A stretch of DNA of 64,000 nt from Raphanus sativus (taxonomy: Eukaryota > Streptophyta > Magnoliopsida > Brassicales > Brassicaceae). The position numbers and the translations under genes are program-made. Below, piece after piece: positions 28,006-39,865 of this stretch. Below the pieces are notes generated by a model. The model did no database searches and was not told the DNA's origin. It saw nothing but the letters and a program-made list of their open reading frames with translations. Each line of letters opens with the position of its first letter. The first letter of the stretch is position 1. The stretch covers positions 19,181,792 through 19,245,791 of the forward strand of contig NC_079511.1 of the NCBI RefSeq assembly GCF_000801105.2. Direction: 5' to 3'.

Positions 28006-28961
28006 GCAGCCTCTTGCTCGTGAATGCTACACACAATCAGTATAGAAAGGAACAAGCGGACAAGGGAACAGCCAATGCGTACCTGTTCCAACTGTAGAGG
28101 AACAATGGTGAAATATCGGGATCAGTGCAAACCAGAACAATGAGAACCACCAGTGCAAACAAGAGATTCACATGTTACCTACTTCTTCGACACCCCATCT
28201 TCCATTTATGTATTCCAATTTCAAAAAAAAAAAAATTACGTTTGTTTCATACATGGTAATGGAGAAGGAGATGATTTCGAGTATAAAAGTCACTGGGAAG
28301 GTTGAGAAAGGAGTTGGTACCAATTTGAGAAGAGTATGTGGAGGAAGTTAATGCAAGCAGAACAGCCTCATGGTTGATCCGAATCAGAGAACAATTGTTC
28401 TGAGTAAAGAAGAAACGAGTAAGGGATGTGGACATCAATGAATCTGTCACCTCTTGCAGTTTTACATGATGTACTGCATATTTAAAAATTGGTAGCCCCT
28501 AAACACTCTTTAACTCCACCACTAAATTAGCCTGTTCGACACCTAATCCGTCTACCCTGAATAGTGCATGTGATGAGAAGCTCACGGTGATCTTAAATGA
28601 ATGTAGGGAGTTTTGTCTTGATAGTGTTTCTTTTTCAGGTTTGAGATGTAGAGTATGGAGCCGACAGGGTGTGTGGTCCTAGTCTACTACTTATATTGTT
28701 CAGAGATTCGTGGTAAGGGTATGGTTACTGAGAATAGGAGAGTTCCCACACTTTCCAACTTTTCTCCATGTTCTTGATACTTGGCCTTGTTCGAGGACAA
28801 ACAAGGATCTATGTCTGAGGAATTAATATGTGGTGTTTTTACACCATTGTACATACATTTTCAAATTGGGTTTAGTCCTAATTCATGTCTGTCCAGTCCT
28901 TTCTGAGTCATTACAGGTCTTGAGTAGGTAGATAAGTCAAAAAAGGATGCATGAAGAAAGA
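28006..28961. other. retroelement-type non-coding sequence
   Basis: No coding frame I would defend. Near 28790-28830 a TTCGAGGACAAACAAGG word and a purine-rich stretch resemble the region before the 3' LTR of Athila-type elements. The sequence is cut at 28961 by the Tat-like LTR. Confidence 0.4.
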
Positions 28962-30105
28962 TGTGGTAACCGAGTCCGCACTGTCGAATTCCGTCAGATT
29001 AGGAAAGTTAGGAAAATCCTAATTTCCCAGAGTTCTCGGATATCGCTAAACCACACGCCGAGAAATCAGAAACACGCAAAATATATACGAAAAAATGAGA
29101 TTCGAAAAGAGTGCTAAAGGTGTCTTATTCCGAATCTGCGTATGAGCGTTACAACAAGGTAGGAGCCTTGGCTACGAGAGCTGTCGGTGAGATCCCTAGT
29201 TCTAATAACCCAAGATTGCAAAAACTTAGTTGAGTCGCAGCTCCATAACAAAAACATAAAGTTGCGTAAATGCTATAGGTGCTAAGTCTACTATATAGAA
29301 GTTATCCTTTGTGCCTCTCGCCTTGGACTCCTTATATACTCCCTCCAAGGTCATTTTACACTTTCCTGTTATGCTCTTAAACTGACTTTACCATCCTGCG
29401 GAAATATTCCATTTTTCTCGATTTCATGATTATCTACAGAAACTTGACATTTATCTCCGGAAACTTGACATTTATCTTCTCCCGCAGATAAAGTATAAAC
29501 CATCATAGTATCTACGGACTCATTCCTGGTAAAAATCGTAAGTGGGCTTCTAGTCGCGTTTAGGCCATTTTGGGCTATTTTTCGACTTTGCGCGTTTATT
29601 AAGATTTTTCAATAAAAAAAAAGTTTTCGCGGTTTTTATCGTAAAGTCTCAACGATAACTCCGATCGTGATGGAGTAAAAGGCGGTATAGTTGAGGTTCG
29701 TAAGAGATAACATTGCGGAGTAGACGAGAATGCACGGATTCGTAACGTCCTGGTCGTCTTACGTCAATCTATGGTGACTGGTCTGTTAACCGGACAGGTC
29801 CCCATATGTCGACCGATTCGTTTGCCCCACGGGTATCCTTATAGCGACCGGTTCGGTCGTTCGATCGGTCGCCACACAGAGATCGTCTCGAATGCTTGTC
29901 CGATTATTTGTTAGTGTGTTCGTCCGACATTCTTTTGAGCATGTTTTTGATCGATTGGTGCTTAATTTGGTGTTGCGGATAATTCTTTCTAAGAATTTAT
30001 GTTAAGAATTCTTTTTCAATAATTTTACGAAATGTACTTTTTCGAGAAATGTTTTCCGAAGACATGCAGGCGTTAATTTTGTCGTGACCATTTTTGACCC
30101 CAACA
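28962..30105 (-). repeat. LTR of a Tat-like Ty3/gypsy element (3' LTR in element orientation)
   Basis: Bounded by TG (28962) and CA (30105). On the minus strand it starts TGTTGGGGTCAAAAATGG and is preceded by a G-rich polypurine tract (GAGCTGGGGGGCTAAC, 30106-30121 read in reverse). The element body therefore lies to the right. Internal words are shared with the LTR at 14155-15310. Flanks AAAGA and GTTAG do not match, so it is not a solo LTR. Confidence 0.7.
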
Positions 30106-30277
30106 GTTAGCCCCCCAGCTCGTTAGACCCGTGGATGGTCGATGTGAGGATCTAGTGTGCGGTTAGGCGAGTTGGATGGAATTAATGCCCGAAATTCTGA
30201 AGGCAAATAGTGAATTTTTATGCCTATAAGAAGGTGAGATAATTTTTCTCAAACTCATCACTTGCTTACTTCCATAG

Positions 30278-31725
30278 TGATATCACTCAAATTACTCTAA
30301 TGAATGAATTACTCTCATCAAAAGAGGTCAAGTTATAGTACTTAGGGATCAAATCAACAAGGAGTTAAAGCGCACACTAGATATAATAGTTATGAGATTA
30401 AGCTAGGCTAATAGTTTATAAAGCAGTAAATAAATATAGTAAAGCAGTAAATAAAATAAAATAGTAAACAAGATAAACAATATAATTGTTCAGCTTGGCA
30501 AGGAGTTGTTTGATGGAAGGATGGTAGCTAGATCTAGGGCTTTTGTTCAGGTATTGGGGATTATAATGTCTATAGATGTCTAACAAGTTGTTTACATGAT
30601 ATTATAGAACTCAGCCGCTTAAGAATCACTGATGTCTCACTGGTTAACTAACTAGATCTCTGATCTCAACTGCCGTCTGTTGACCAGAGAAAGAGTCGAT
30701 CGATAATCCTATAGGGATATCGAGCGATACATCTTTCACAACGCCGATCGATTGTCCAGTCGGGATATCGATCGACGGCTTCTAGCTATGCCTAGGCACG
30801 AGCCGATAATGAACACTAAGTCTCAAGGAGGGCTCTCGCTCTTCTCAACGGGAGAGAAGTTAGTTCAAATAGATACTTCAAGATCTAAACATCCTAATGA
30901 TCTGTGTTCTAGTTAGCTATTCTAGAACAAGCATAGAGTACAATCCATTTGATCAATATCACAACTTAGCAAAAATAGTTTGGGGCTAATCCCTCTAACC
31001 TATCTGAACCCTAAAACTAACAGGTGGATCTATTCAGACATGATAGTTGTCACAGAAATCACAGATGAATAAATGAAATTGCAATAGATAAATAAACCAA
31101 AAGCCAAGGAGTTCCAGGAGGACTCTGAAGGAGTTCCTCCCTTCTCTCCTAAACTAAGAATAATGAATCAAAAGAAAGCGTAAAAAGCATAGCCGTCAAC
31201 AATGGCTTAGAAATAACATAAATAGGGTTTTTGGTCGTCAAAGGTATTTTGGTAACTTTGTGGTGACTCCTGAGCTTCAGTCGGTCATGAAATATACTCG
31301 GCACACATTCTGATGTCCCTGTCGATCGACAAGCAGTGTGCTGCATCGATCGACATACAATCCTCTTCTCGACGATTTCCTCTCGCGAGGCAGACTGCCC
31401 ACTCTTCAGTAAAACAGGCATAACTTCTGCTACAAGATGTGGATTAACCTCAGACCGGTGGCATTTGAAAGCTAACTCAAATCTCTATCCTATGTCAAAC
31501 GATGGGCTGAATCCAACGGTGGGAAGGTCTCCATCGAGAGCTAAACATCTGAAACGTCTGTGCAGTTCTGCACTGCGAAAGACTCCAAACGACACCAAAA
31601 TCACCTTATATCTCCAAATCGTCCATGAACCTGTAAATACTATAAATAGTCTCCAAAACATAATAAATAGTATCTATAACACTTATATAACATGGGTAAA
31701 AATAGGTAAAATCCATGGTATATCA
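30278..31725 (-). mobile_element. Athila-like solo LTR with perfect target duplication
   Basis: Starts TGATATCACTCAAATT and ends CCATGGTATATCA; CATAG lies on both sides (30273-30277 and 31726-31730). It is closely related to the LTR at 60653-62011 along its length. No internal sequence remains. It inserted between the 3' LTR and the antisense reading frame of the Tat-like element, so it is younger than that element. Several TCGATCGA words lie inside. Confidence 0.93.
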
Positions 31726-31808
31726 CATAGGAAATCCCTTGGAAGAAAAAAAAAGTTCTCCCTCTCCTCTCTTTTTAAAAATAATTAATTTTTATACAGT
31801 TTCAAGGA

Positions 31809-33566
31809 ATGTCTTCCAGAAAGAAGGCTTCGGGAAAAACTAATGCCCGTAGTTCCACGCCAGAGGACGTTCATGATGGTGACGTTATCGTCCCGAAGGC
31901 TGAATTTGTGGCCCACTCAGTTGATCCCGCAGAAGGCGAGGCGTATTGGATCGCTAGATGTGGTATGATAATTCCCTCCGCCAAAGTGTCATTTCCCTTC
32001 ATGACTTGTCATGTGATAAACCATGACTTGCCGAGCAGGAGTACGCATTCGTTCGTCGGAATCGTTCGAGAGTTCTGTTGGATTTCGGACGAAGTGGAAT
32101 TTTGAATTCCTCGTGAAGGAGAGTCTGCTGAGAATCCCTAGAGAGTTACTTTACGTGCTACAAAGTGTTCCTGTTACGCTGTCGCTTGTGGTTTCCGATC
32201 CCAGAGGTTATAGTCCGTGTGCTGGACCGTTTTGAAATGTCGATAAGTCAGCTAAACCTTACCAGCTTGGAGCACCTTATCGGTATCGCGATCCTGAGCT
32301 ACTACGAGAACGGTCTAAACCTTACCGCCGATCACTTTGATGCTCTCCTAAGGGTACAGCACGTTTCAGGTCTTTTTGTCCACCGTTTGGTCCCTCATAC
32401 AAACATGTCGGTGAGTAAAGGGACCATCTCCAATGGTCACTCATGGTGCAAATGTTTCTTTTCTGTCCGCATAAACGCTGCGTTCGTTGAGGAGGGCTTC
32501 ATCCCAATGTTCCGGAGCGAGTTCAATAACCCTCCCTTCATCAACCCTTTTCCCCGTTCGCTAATGACGTGGTTGCCTTGATGTATCTTCTCCGGAATGG
32601 TCCGTTTTACTAGACCATCTTTACGCCAAAAATGGTTCGTAAGTCGTTGGTGCATCAGATCTCTGATCCTGATCCTCGGGTGGCTGAGGAAGAGGAAACC
32701 AATGATTCCGTTCCTGCAGGGAGGGCGACCGCTAAGCCGTCGAAAGACAAATCTATTGATCTAGATGACTTTGACTTTCCCACGAATGATTTAACACTGC
32801 CCGGGTGGAATCTGAACCTTGCTCATGGCAACGGTAGTGGCACAAGCGAGGTGCCTTTTCTGGGCTGCGATCTTGACGATTTCTTTATTGGCCTGCCCTC
32901 GAGTTTTGACCGGCCACCGTCTACAGATGAGTCGGTGAGGTCACAGGGTTAGTTTTCTTATCTTTTGAAACTCATTTGGATATGGCATGTTTTATCTAAA
33001 ACTCTTGGTGGTCTTTTGCAAGGACTGAACATGCTCAGCTCGGCCCTCGAGGCGAGTAACTGGGAGTCAATGGTTTATCGTTTTAAGGCGGAGAAAGGAC
33101 TTGCGCATATGCAAAGCGAGGCTCTGGAGAGGGACCTGAAGGTTGCTGAAGTGCTATGGCCCTTTGTCGAGCGGAGAGAAGGGCTAGGAGAGAGGTTGCC
33201 GCTGTGATGGGAAACCGTGCTTACCAATTTGTGATTGAGTATGTTCGCCTTAAGGACGCTCATCCCTTGATGGGAGATTTCCGCAAGTGTCGTGGCTCCG
33301 TTGGTACTCTGCGGTAGACGCAAGCGGTCGACTCTGATTTTCAGGATGAGATGGTTACAATGAAGGGTGGCATGAATGTATATGCCCATGCCGAGGCACT
33401 GATCCCTCCGATCGAGGGGAGGATCCAAGGATTTTGGGATCCAATCCCGGTCTCGCTCGACAAAGAAGAGGTCGTGATTGACATTGTTGGCGACGACGAA
33501 GAAGTGGATCGGCCCGTAAGCACGTTTGGAGCCTCCATGTCTGGAAACTTTGATCTCGATCCCTGA
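31809..33566 (+). pseudogene. antisense gypsy-type reading frame (PF04195-like), degenerate
   Basis: Segments in order: 31809-32105 (MSSRKKASGKTNARSS...EGEAYWIARCGM), 32165-32581 with the most diagnostic block (RCRLWFPIPEVIVRVLDRFE, SLEHLIGIAILSYYENG, LTADHFDALLRVQ), 32632-32952 acidic (DLDDFDFPTNDLTLPGWN), a short intron ending about 33022, then 33023-33207 (LEASNWESMVYRFKAEK) and 33351-33566 (HAEALIPPIEGRIQGFWDP). This is the putative gypsy-type transposon domain common in Brassicaceae. Frameshifts break it at least three times. It runs opposite to the strand of the neighbouring LTR, as described for additional reading frames of the Tat lineage. Its function is unknown. Confidence 0.75.
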
Positions 33567-34879
33567 AGGTTGATGTTTGTGTCTGATGGGAACATGTTTT
33601 CTCTTATCTTGTGTTCTGGCCGAGTATGGCCGTTATTATCTATCCTCGGCCAAGTGTGGCCTTTATTTTTGTTTGGATTTCGTGTGGCCCTGTTTGGCTG
33701 TTTTATCATTGTCGGGACTGGCCGTTGGTGGTTTTGAATCCCTACCGCTATGCGGTTTTATATATACGATGAGTGCTTTTAAGATTTTTTTTTTCAAATG
33801 CGTTTTAAGAGTTGAGAAAAATATGAGTTCTCATCTCATACCTGTCTCTGGTGAAGTGTTCCATCTATTAGTTCGTTTAAGACGTGAACGTTTCATAGAA
33901 ACGTTCTTTCTGCAGTTTTATGAACATTTAGATGTGATAGAAGAGACATTCTTTAGGATCTCGTATAATTTTTAGATAACATGCCTTGAGATGTTAGAGA
34001 CCAGAGTGCTCGTTTAGGGCAAGACCAAGGTTTACACCTAGTTTTAGGGGGATGGGGCTGCGATGACTAATTCGACTTATGTATCCCATTACAGTTTCAT
34101 CTTGATTCCATACCGATTTAAAGTCCCCAATAGGTTCTCGGCTTATATGACTTGTATGATTGAAAGCGAGCATCTCTCAAGAGACAATTTTTAAGTCGCC
34201 TGGAAGTGCTGACCAAAATTTCGGATTTCTTTTATAGCGTGCTTTTATCCTTGTGTTCGATGTTCGAGGAGCAATTCTTCAAGAGATAAAGGTCAGAGTG
34301 CGTTTGTTTAAGACGGCTAATCTGTTCGTCAGGGCCAATCGACGAACGTGATACAAGTGTTTGCTTAAAATTTATAGTCGCAGTCGGACTGTTCTCGGAA
34401 TCTAAACGCATTTCTATGAGATTTTTCGTGACGTCTCGCTTTTTAATCTCGCGCATATTTTAAAACGTGAGAGTATAGGAGTATACACATACATGCCCAC
34501 TCCTCCCCTCCCCCCTTTTAGAGTTGGGGATAGCTGAACTCGTCTTTCGACAAGCTTCTTGCGTACTCCCTTTCGAGGATCAAGACATCTTGTAGTTCTG
34601 TTTTGGCCACGAGAGTTACTATTGAGAGCTTTCTTGAACACCGTTACTTTCTATTCATCTATCTATTCTATGCAGTTTTATTTAATGGTTATGATTTTTG
34701 GCTTAGCTATGTCTGAGTAAATATAATTATAATTTGATCTATTTAAATATATAATATATTTTATATTTAACCAAACATAACTTCTCATCCATGTCTGCTC
34801 TGATGTAGGTATCTTGTGGTGTAGCTTTAGTGAACTTTTCTCGATGCTATGGTAGGCAGATGAATGAGTGCTCATATAC
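33567..34879. other. non-coding retroelement interior
   Basis: No domain recognised. 33590-33740 has repeated GGCCGAGTATGGCCG-type words. A C-rich run, CCTCCCCTCCCCCC, is at about 34502-34515. Short frames around 33577-33975 and 34232-34641 look incidental. Confidence 0.4.
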
Positions 34880-34899
34880 CTAAGCTTTCTGCAGAATGT

Positions 34900-37800
34900 C
34901 TCTAATGCTGAAGCTAGATACTGGAATTATTTTCCTCCAATGCCTCGTGCAAGTCCATGCACATCTCTGTACACTCCATATTTTTCTTTTTATTCCTGGC
35001 GCTCTGCTGGTGCCTCATCGATCGATGTGGCAGTGTGCCTATTAATCGATGCTGTAGCATCTAGTTGGTATCAATATTTGAAGCTCGGTTCCTTCCTGCA
35101 AGCTATTTCAAAATCTGCATCAGTTAGCATCTTCTGATACTCTGGATCATTGTGTTGCTTGATGAATAGATTGTCTGGTCCATTGGCCATAGAAAGAATG
35201 TCTACAATGTCTTCTCTGGATGCTTGTAGAATACGGCCATCCATAGCTCGTGCATTGCCTTCTAGATCTCTGAAAATATAAAACTCATCAGGTGTTAGAT
35301 ATCCATAATCTAACTTATTTTCAATGTTTAAATCGGATGGTAAGGGTTGAGTATCGATCGATGTAGAGGACTGCTCGTTGATCGATTTCATCTTGTGTTG
35401 TCGATGGGAAGATTGCAATTGAAGTCTTCTCCATATGGCTTAGGGTTGGAAGGTGGCTGATGCATCTTGTCTGCTTCTAGAGTTTGTGATATTTCTTCTA
35501 CCCTAGAACTCCTTTTATAGTAGTAATCTCCAACCAAATTTCCAATTTTGAGATTTCCTTTTTTTCAAGGTCGGTTTGACTCGTATCGATCGATGCGTTG
35601 TGATGATCATCGATCGATTCGTGTGTATGCTCTCCTCGTGTTGGACGGAAATCAATCGATGTAGAAGGTTTAGCGTCGATCGATTCTGGTAGTATGGTTC
35701 CATGTGATGTAAATCCATCTCTAGTGAGGACTCCTTGATGCTCGTAGCTCGTTCTTCCTCGCGGTTCCCATTGAACATTTCCGGATGTTTGGAAGGTATA
35801 GTAGCTTCTAAGGCAAAGATTGGATAGTAGTGTGCTGGCCAATCATCTCGTTCCTCTGAACGTGCCACATTGATCGATGCATAGTAGCTGGTGTCGATCG
35901 ATTTACCTTTGTCTGATCTGCAGATCCAATTTAGACCAGTGTCTTCTTCGTAGGGTGTTGAATGTGATCTTGGTGGGATGAATGGGCGGGAAACATGTAG
36001 GGTGGGCTCTTCTTCTCTGCGAAGGAATGAGTATTCAATATATCTTTCCTTTATGTAATCGTCATCATACTCATCATCTCTTGTCTCCACTGCGAATGTA
36101 GGCTGGTAGTAGTCGTTTTCCCAACTCCAATCTGAATAGTCACATGGAAAATAATCCACTTCGTACATAGGTGTACTATCGATTGATGTAGAGTGAAAAC
36201 TGTAGCTCGTATCGATCGATGTTATGACTGATTGATCGATCGATGAGTGATCATCTATATCGATTGAGGACTCAGTGTGGGTGTCCACCGATTCAGAGCA
36301 CTCTGTCTTATACTCGTCTGCACAGTAGCATGGTGCTACAAGTTTTGGATCATCTGTAGCTTCTTTGCAGGACGTCTGTGGCTTGACAACTTTGACTGGA
36401 TCATAGTGAATCTTTGGATTAATGAGTGTCAAACACATCTGGTTGGTCTGCAGGTTGCAAATGGCTCCCACAATAGCTAAGAATGCTCTTCCAAGTAGTA
36501 GAGAAGAATTCCAATTCAACTTAATGTCTAGGACATGGAAGTCAACTGGAATTAGGGCATTACCAATCTGCACCTCAAGGTCTCTTTTGATTCCTCCTGA
36601 ATTTCTTCTAGAACAATCCACAAAATAGAATGATACCTTGGAAGATTCTACCTTTAGACCTAGTTGGTCCACCATAACCTAAGATAGGATGCTGACTGAT
36701 GCTCTTGTATCACATAATGCATGTGGGAATTCAATGCCTTTCACCAAGCATGAAATTATGAATTCACCAGGGTCACTCTTCTTCTTCAGTGTGATCCTCT
36801 ATTTCTTCGGTTCTCTGATCTGATGAAACATCTTCTCAATATCAGCTTTTGTCACCCTTGTCTCTCTAAAGAACATCCACAAGCTATGTGTGAAGTATGC
36901 TTCCTCAAAGGGTTTCTCTGCTGGGATCCTTAGAACTCGCTTCTTGAAGTTTTCCAACTCCTTTGCATTAGCCTCTCTTTTATAGTGCTTGGGAACATTT
37001 TCTTTCCTTTTCCTTAAGGTTCTCTTCGAACTTTACTTTTCTATCTCCATAGGCTCTGATGTATCTTCAATCTCGTCTAGTGGTTTTTTTGTAGGTTTGG
37101 GTTGGTGTCTGAGTGCATTAAGTCGGGCTACATCTATCTTTGGTAACCGTACTCGGTATTTTGTGGATGCACATCGATCGATGTCGGGTTGATCATGTCG
37201 ATCGATGTCGGGTTGATCATGTCGATCGATGTGGGTCTCGGTCTTTCGATCGATTCCTTCCTCTTGAGATTGATCAGTGAAGGGTTGGAGTGGTGAGGGT
37301 GTCTAGCTGCAATCGTGGGTCATAATTCGGACTGGTTTGCTCATAGCAGTAGATCTCGAGGATCTGTCAATCGATGTGGTGATTCGAACATCGATCGATA
37401 ATCATCATCCCATGTCGATCGATGACTATCGTCGGATGTCGGTCGATACCAGTGAGAACTGCCGATACTCATGGAACTCTCTACTTCAAAGTCTCCCTCT
37501 TGAAGTTTCTCATGCTTAACCACCTGCTAGAAATCATCTACTGTGATGGCATTCACGTGGTGTCTCATGATTTTTTCCTCTCTCCTTTTGATTAAAGCTT
37601 CTTGCCTCTTAATAGCCTCCCATGTTTGAACCACCTGTGTCTCCAACTTCTTCACATGAGTATTCAAGGTGTCAAACTTTGCATTTAGGCTGTTGTAGGC
37701 AGCATCTATCTTTCCATTGAAATCCACAGTAAGCTTCTGCTGACCCTGTAGAACTGAATCAAGCATTGCTTCGATTTTGCTTTCTTGAGTAGATGGTGGT

Positions 37801-39040
37801 GGATTCTGATAGAAAGAGTTGTTGAGATTCTTATTGTTGTTGTAGTTGCTGTTGCTGAAGGGTTTCTGGTAAGGTGAATTCTGATTGTAGTTGCTTCTCT
37901 GACTGTTGCCATAGAAGTTTCTGTTTCCACTCTGGTTTCCAGACCTCTACAGCCTCTACATCTTCTGCAAAGCTGACCAGCTTCCTAAGAAGCTTGTTAA
38001 CACTGTCCAGTTTGGCTCTCACATCGTCCATCTACTCCTTTCCAAGGGCATTGGCTGATTTCTTCCTCTCATAATCAGTGTCCTTGGTTTTGTTGCTAGT
38101 TGCCAAGTTCTCTGTAAGTCTCACAGCCTATTATGGATTCCTGGTGTTGAATGTTTCTTCACTAGCCGTGTCTAGGCTGTCTAATAGGTCAGATCTAAAC
38201 CTCTGAAGAATGTGCTAAGCAGCTGCACTTCGTTGAATCTGTGGTGTGGACAATCTCTTTGATAAGATTTGAAACGAACCCAACAATGTCTGAAATGCTC
38301 TGTAGGCTTCTAGCAATTTTTCTCATCAAATCTTCTGCACGTGCCTCATCAAAGAAATTAATCAAGAATGCGTTTTTGATGTCATCTCAGGATGTAAGAG
38401 ATCCTGGTGGTAGTTGCTTAAGCCATTGCAAAGCTTCTCCAGTAAGAGAGTACTTGAAGAGCTTGCAAAGTAGGTAGTCAGCAGGGACTCCATTGGCTTG
38501 ATAGCAAATATGAGATCCTCGTACCTCTCTAGATGGTCCATAGGATGCTCATGGGATGCCCCATTGTAGGGTGTCTATCCCAAAAGTGTGTAGTAATGAT
38601 GTTTCACCTCGAAATCTTCCCTCTGTATGTCTGGAGGACGGATAGCAGATATGTTGGCGTAGTATTGATTTGGACGGTTGTAGTCAGCCAATGATCTGTT
38701 TCGGATGGCTTCTTCTGCAGATTGAGCAACGGCTGCAGCAGCCTCAGCTTCTGGATCATTGATTGCAGCCCCCTGATCATTTATTCTCTGACCTTCTGCA
38801 TTACGCAGGTGACCTTCTTGGTCATGAAGGTTACCTTCATCGTCTCGCATGACTATCAAAGTCGCGATCATGTTCTGTGGCTCAGTATCAATCGATGTGC
38901 GGTATGATATCGGTTGATGTCGGATGAATGATGTTGGTCGATGGGTACTGAAGAGTATCGGTAGATGTGGATGGAAAGGTATCGGTTGATGTCAGGTGAA
39001 TGAGATCGCTCGATGTTGGTGAGGTAGTATCGGTCGACAG
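34900..39040 (-). pseudogene. Athila-like gag-protease polyprotein with Ser-Ile-Asp repeats, broken
   Basis: Segments: 39085-38888 (Ser/Thr-Asp-rich N-terminus), 38871-38575 (RSLADYNRPNQYYANISAIR and REDFEVKHHYYTLLG, start of the gag core), decayed gag to about 38100, then 38031-37831 (ARAKLDSVNKLLRKLVSF-type). 37766-37527 is a coiled-coil-like stretch (DFNGKIDAAYNSLNAKFDTL). 36675-35515 holds the protease fold (LGLKVESSKVSFYFVDCS, RDLEVQIGNALIPVDFHVLD, SSLLLGRAFLA). Beyond it come SIDT-type repeats encoded by TCGATCGAT, and 35418-35071 (DYGYLTPDEFYIFRDLEGNA). Several stops and frameshifts lie in the gag. An intact product would be the element's capsid-protease precursor. Confidence 0.8.
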
Positions 39041-39047
39041 TGTCTGA

Positions 39048-39122
39048 AACTCGGTAGTATAGTGGTAAGTATTCCCGCCTGTCACACGGGTGACCCGGGT
39101 TCAATCTCCGGCAATGGCCCCA
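39048..39122 (+). other. tRNA-Asp(GTC)-like sequence forming an extended primer-binding site
   Basis: 39055-39122 matches plant tRNA-Asp from U8 through the 3' CCA, including D-arm, GTC anticodon, T-arm and the 3' acceptor strand. About five differences from the tRNA sequence I remember are mostly C-to-T or G-to-A. The seven 5' acceptor bases do not match, so the acceptor stem cannot form and a working tRNA gene is unlikely. The CCA lies four bases (AATT) from the LTR end, exactly where a tRNA-Asp primer site should be. A normal site matches about 16-18 nt; this one matches about 68. Confidence 0.85.
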
Positions 39123-39126
39123 AATT

Positions 39127-39865
39127 TGATTCGTGCTCAAATTATCCTAGAGAAACCTTACTCTCATCAAAATAGATCAAGTTGTAGTACTTAGGGATCG
39201 AATCCATAGGGAGCTGGGATACACACTAGATCTTATTATAACTAAGTTAGGTTGAAGATTACAAAACAGTAAATTGCAAATAAACTTAAAAGATGAACAA
39301 GACAATTGCTCAATTGATTAATTTGGGGTTTAACAGATATGATGAAAGCGTTAGACTTAGGATTTCTATTCAGGTTATCAGGATTATAATGATATGAATG
39401 CTTATGTGAGATGGTTGCATGATATTAAAGAACCCAACGGTAACAATAACCGCACCATTGTCGTTTTCTAGGTTATCTATTACTAGATCCAATGATTCGC
39501 TACACGCGCATGTCATAATCAGGAAGGCATCGATCGATGTTCTGTCGAACGTATCAATCGACATAGCCTTGCGTCAATCGATCAATATCTCTATAGGAGA
39601 ATCGATCGATGCGCCTCTAGTAAGCTTTAAGCGAGGGTTGATAACAATTCACTAGGAGTTTGCTAGACCATGATGTCGCTTGCGCCTAGAAAATCCTAAC
39701 TCAGAGAAGATAGATCCAAGGATAAGTCCACTATTATCATGTATAGGTTAGCTACTCCTACACAAACTTTAGAACACTCTTCTAAGATGAATATCACAAC
39801 TCAAGTATTCATATTTGGGGCAAATCCCTCAAAACCTATTTGAATCCTAAATCTAACAAGGTGTT
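39127..39865 (-). repeat. truncated 5' LTR of the Athila-like element
   Basis: Begins TGATTCGTGCTCAAATTATCC, one end of the LTR family, and aligns with the solo LTR at 30.3 kb up to about AATCTAACAAGG near 39860. There it breaks into AT-rich Helitron-type sequence. Roughly half the LTR (the U3 side) is missing. Confidence 0.75.

Larger units (their letters stand above)
34880..39865 (-). mobile_element. Athila-like Ty3/gypsy element, partial, with truncated 5' LTR
   Basis: On the minus strand: LTR piece 39865-39127, primer site abutting it, gag from about 39040, protease near 36.6 kb, and a long Ser-Ile-Asp-rich linker down to about 34.9 kb. No reverse transcriptase, RNase H or integrase is visible after the protease. 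Either the element is a gag-protease derivative or its 3' part was lost. Its LTR belongs to the family seen complete at 30278-31725 and 60653-62011. Confidence 0.75.

Noticed and set aside
28962..30105. A solo LTR like those at 16.8 and 30.3 kb
   Set aside because: The flanking five bases AAAGA and GTTAG differ, and a polypurine tract abuts the right end.
39048..39122. A functional tRNA-Asp gene
   Set aside because: The 5' acceptor strand does not match and cannot pair with the 3' strand, the anticodon stem has a mismatch, and the CCA is encoded and abuts an LTR at primer-site distance. Nuclear plant tRNA genes do not encode CCA.
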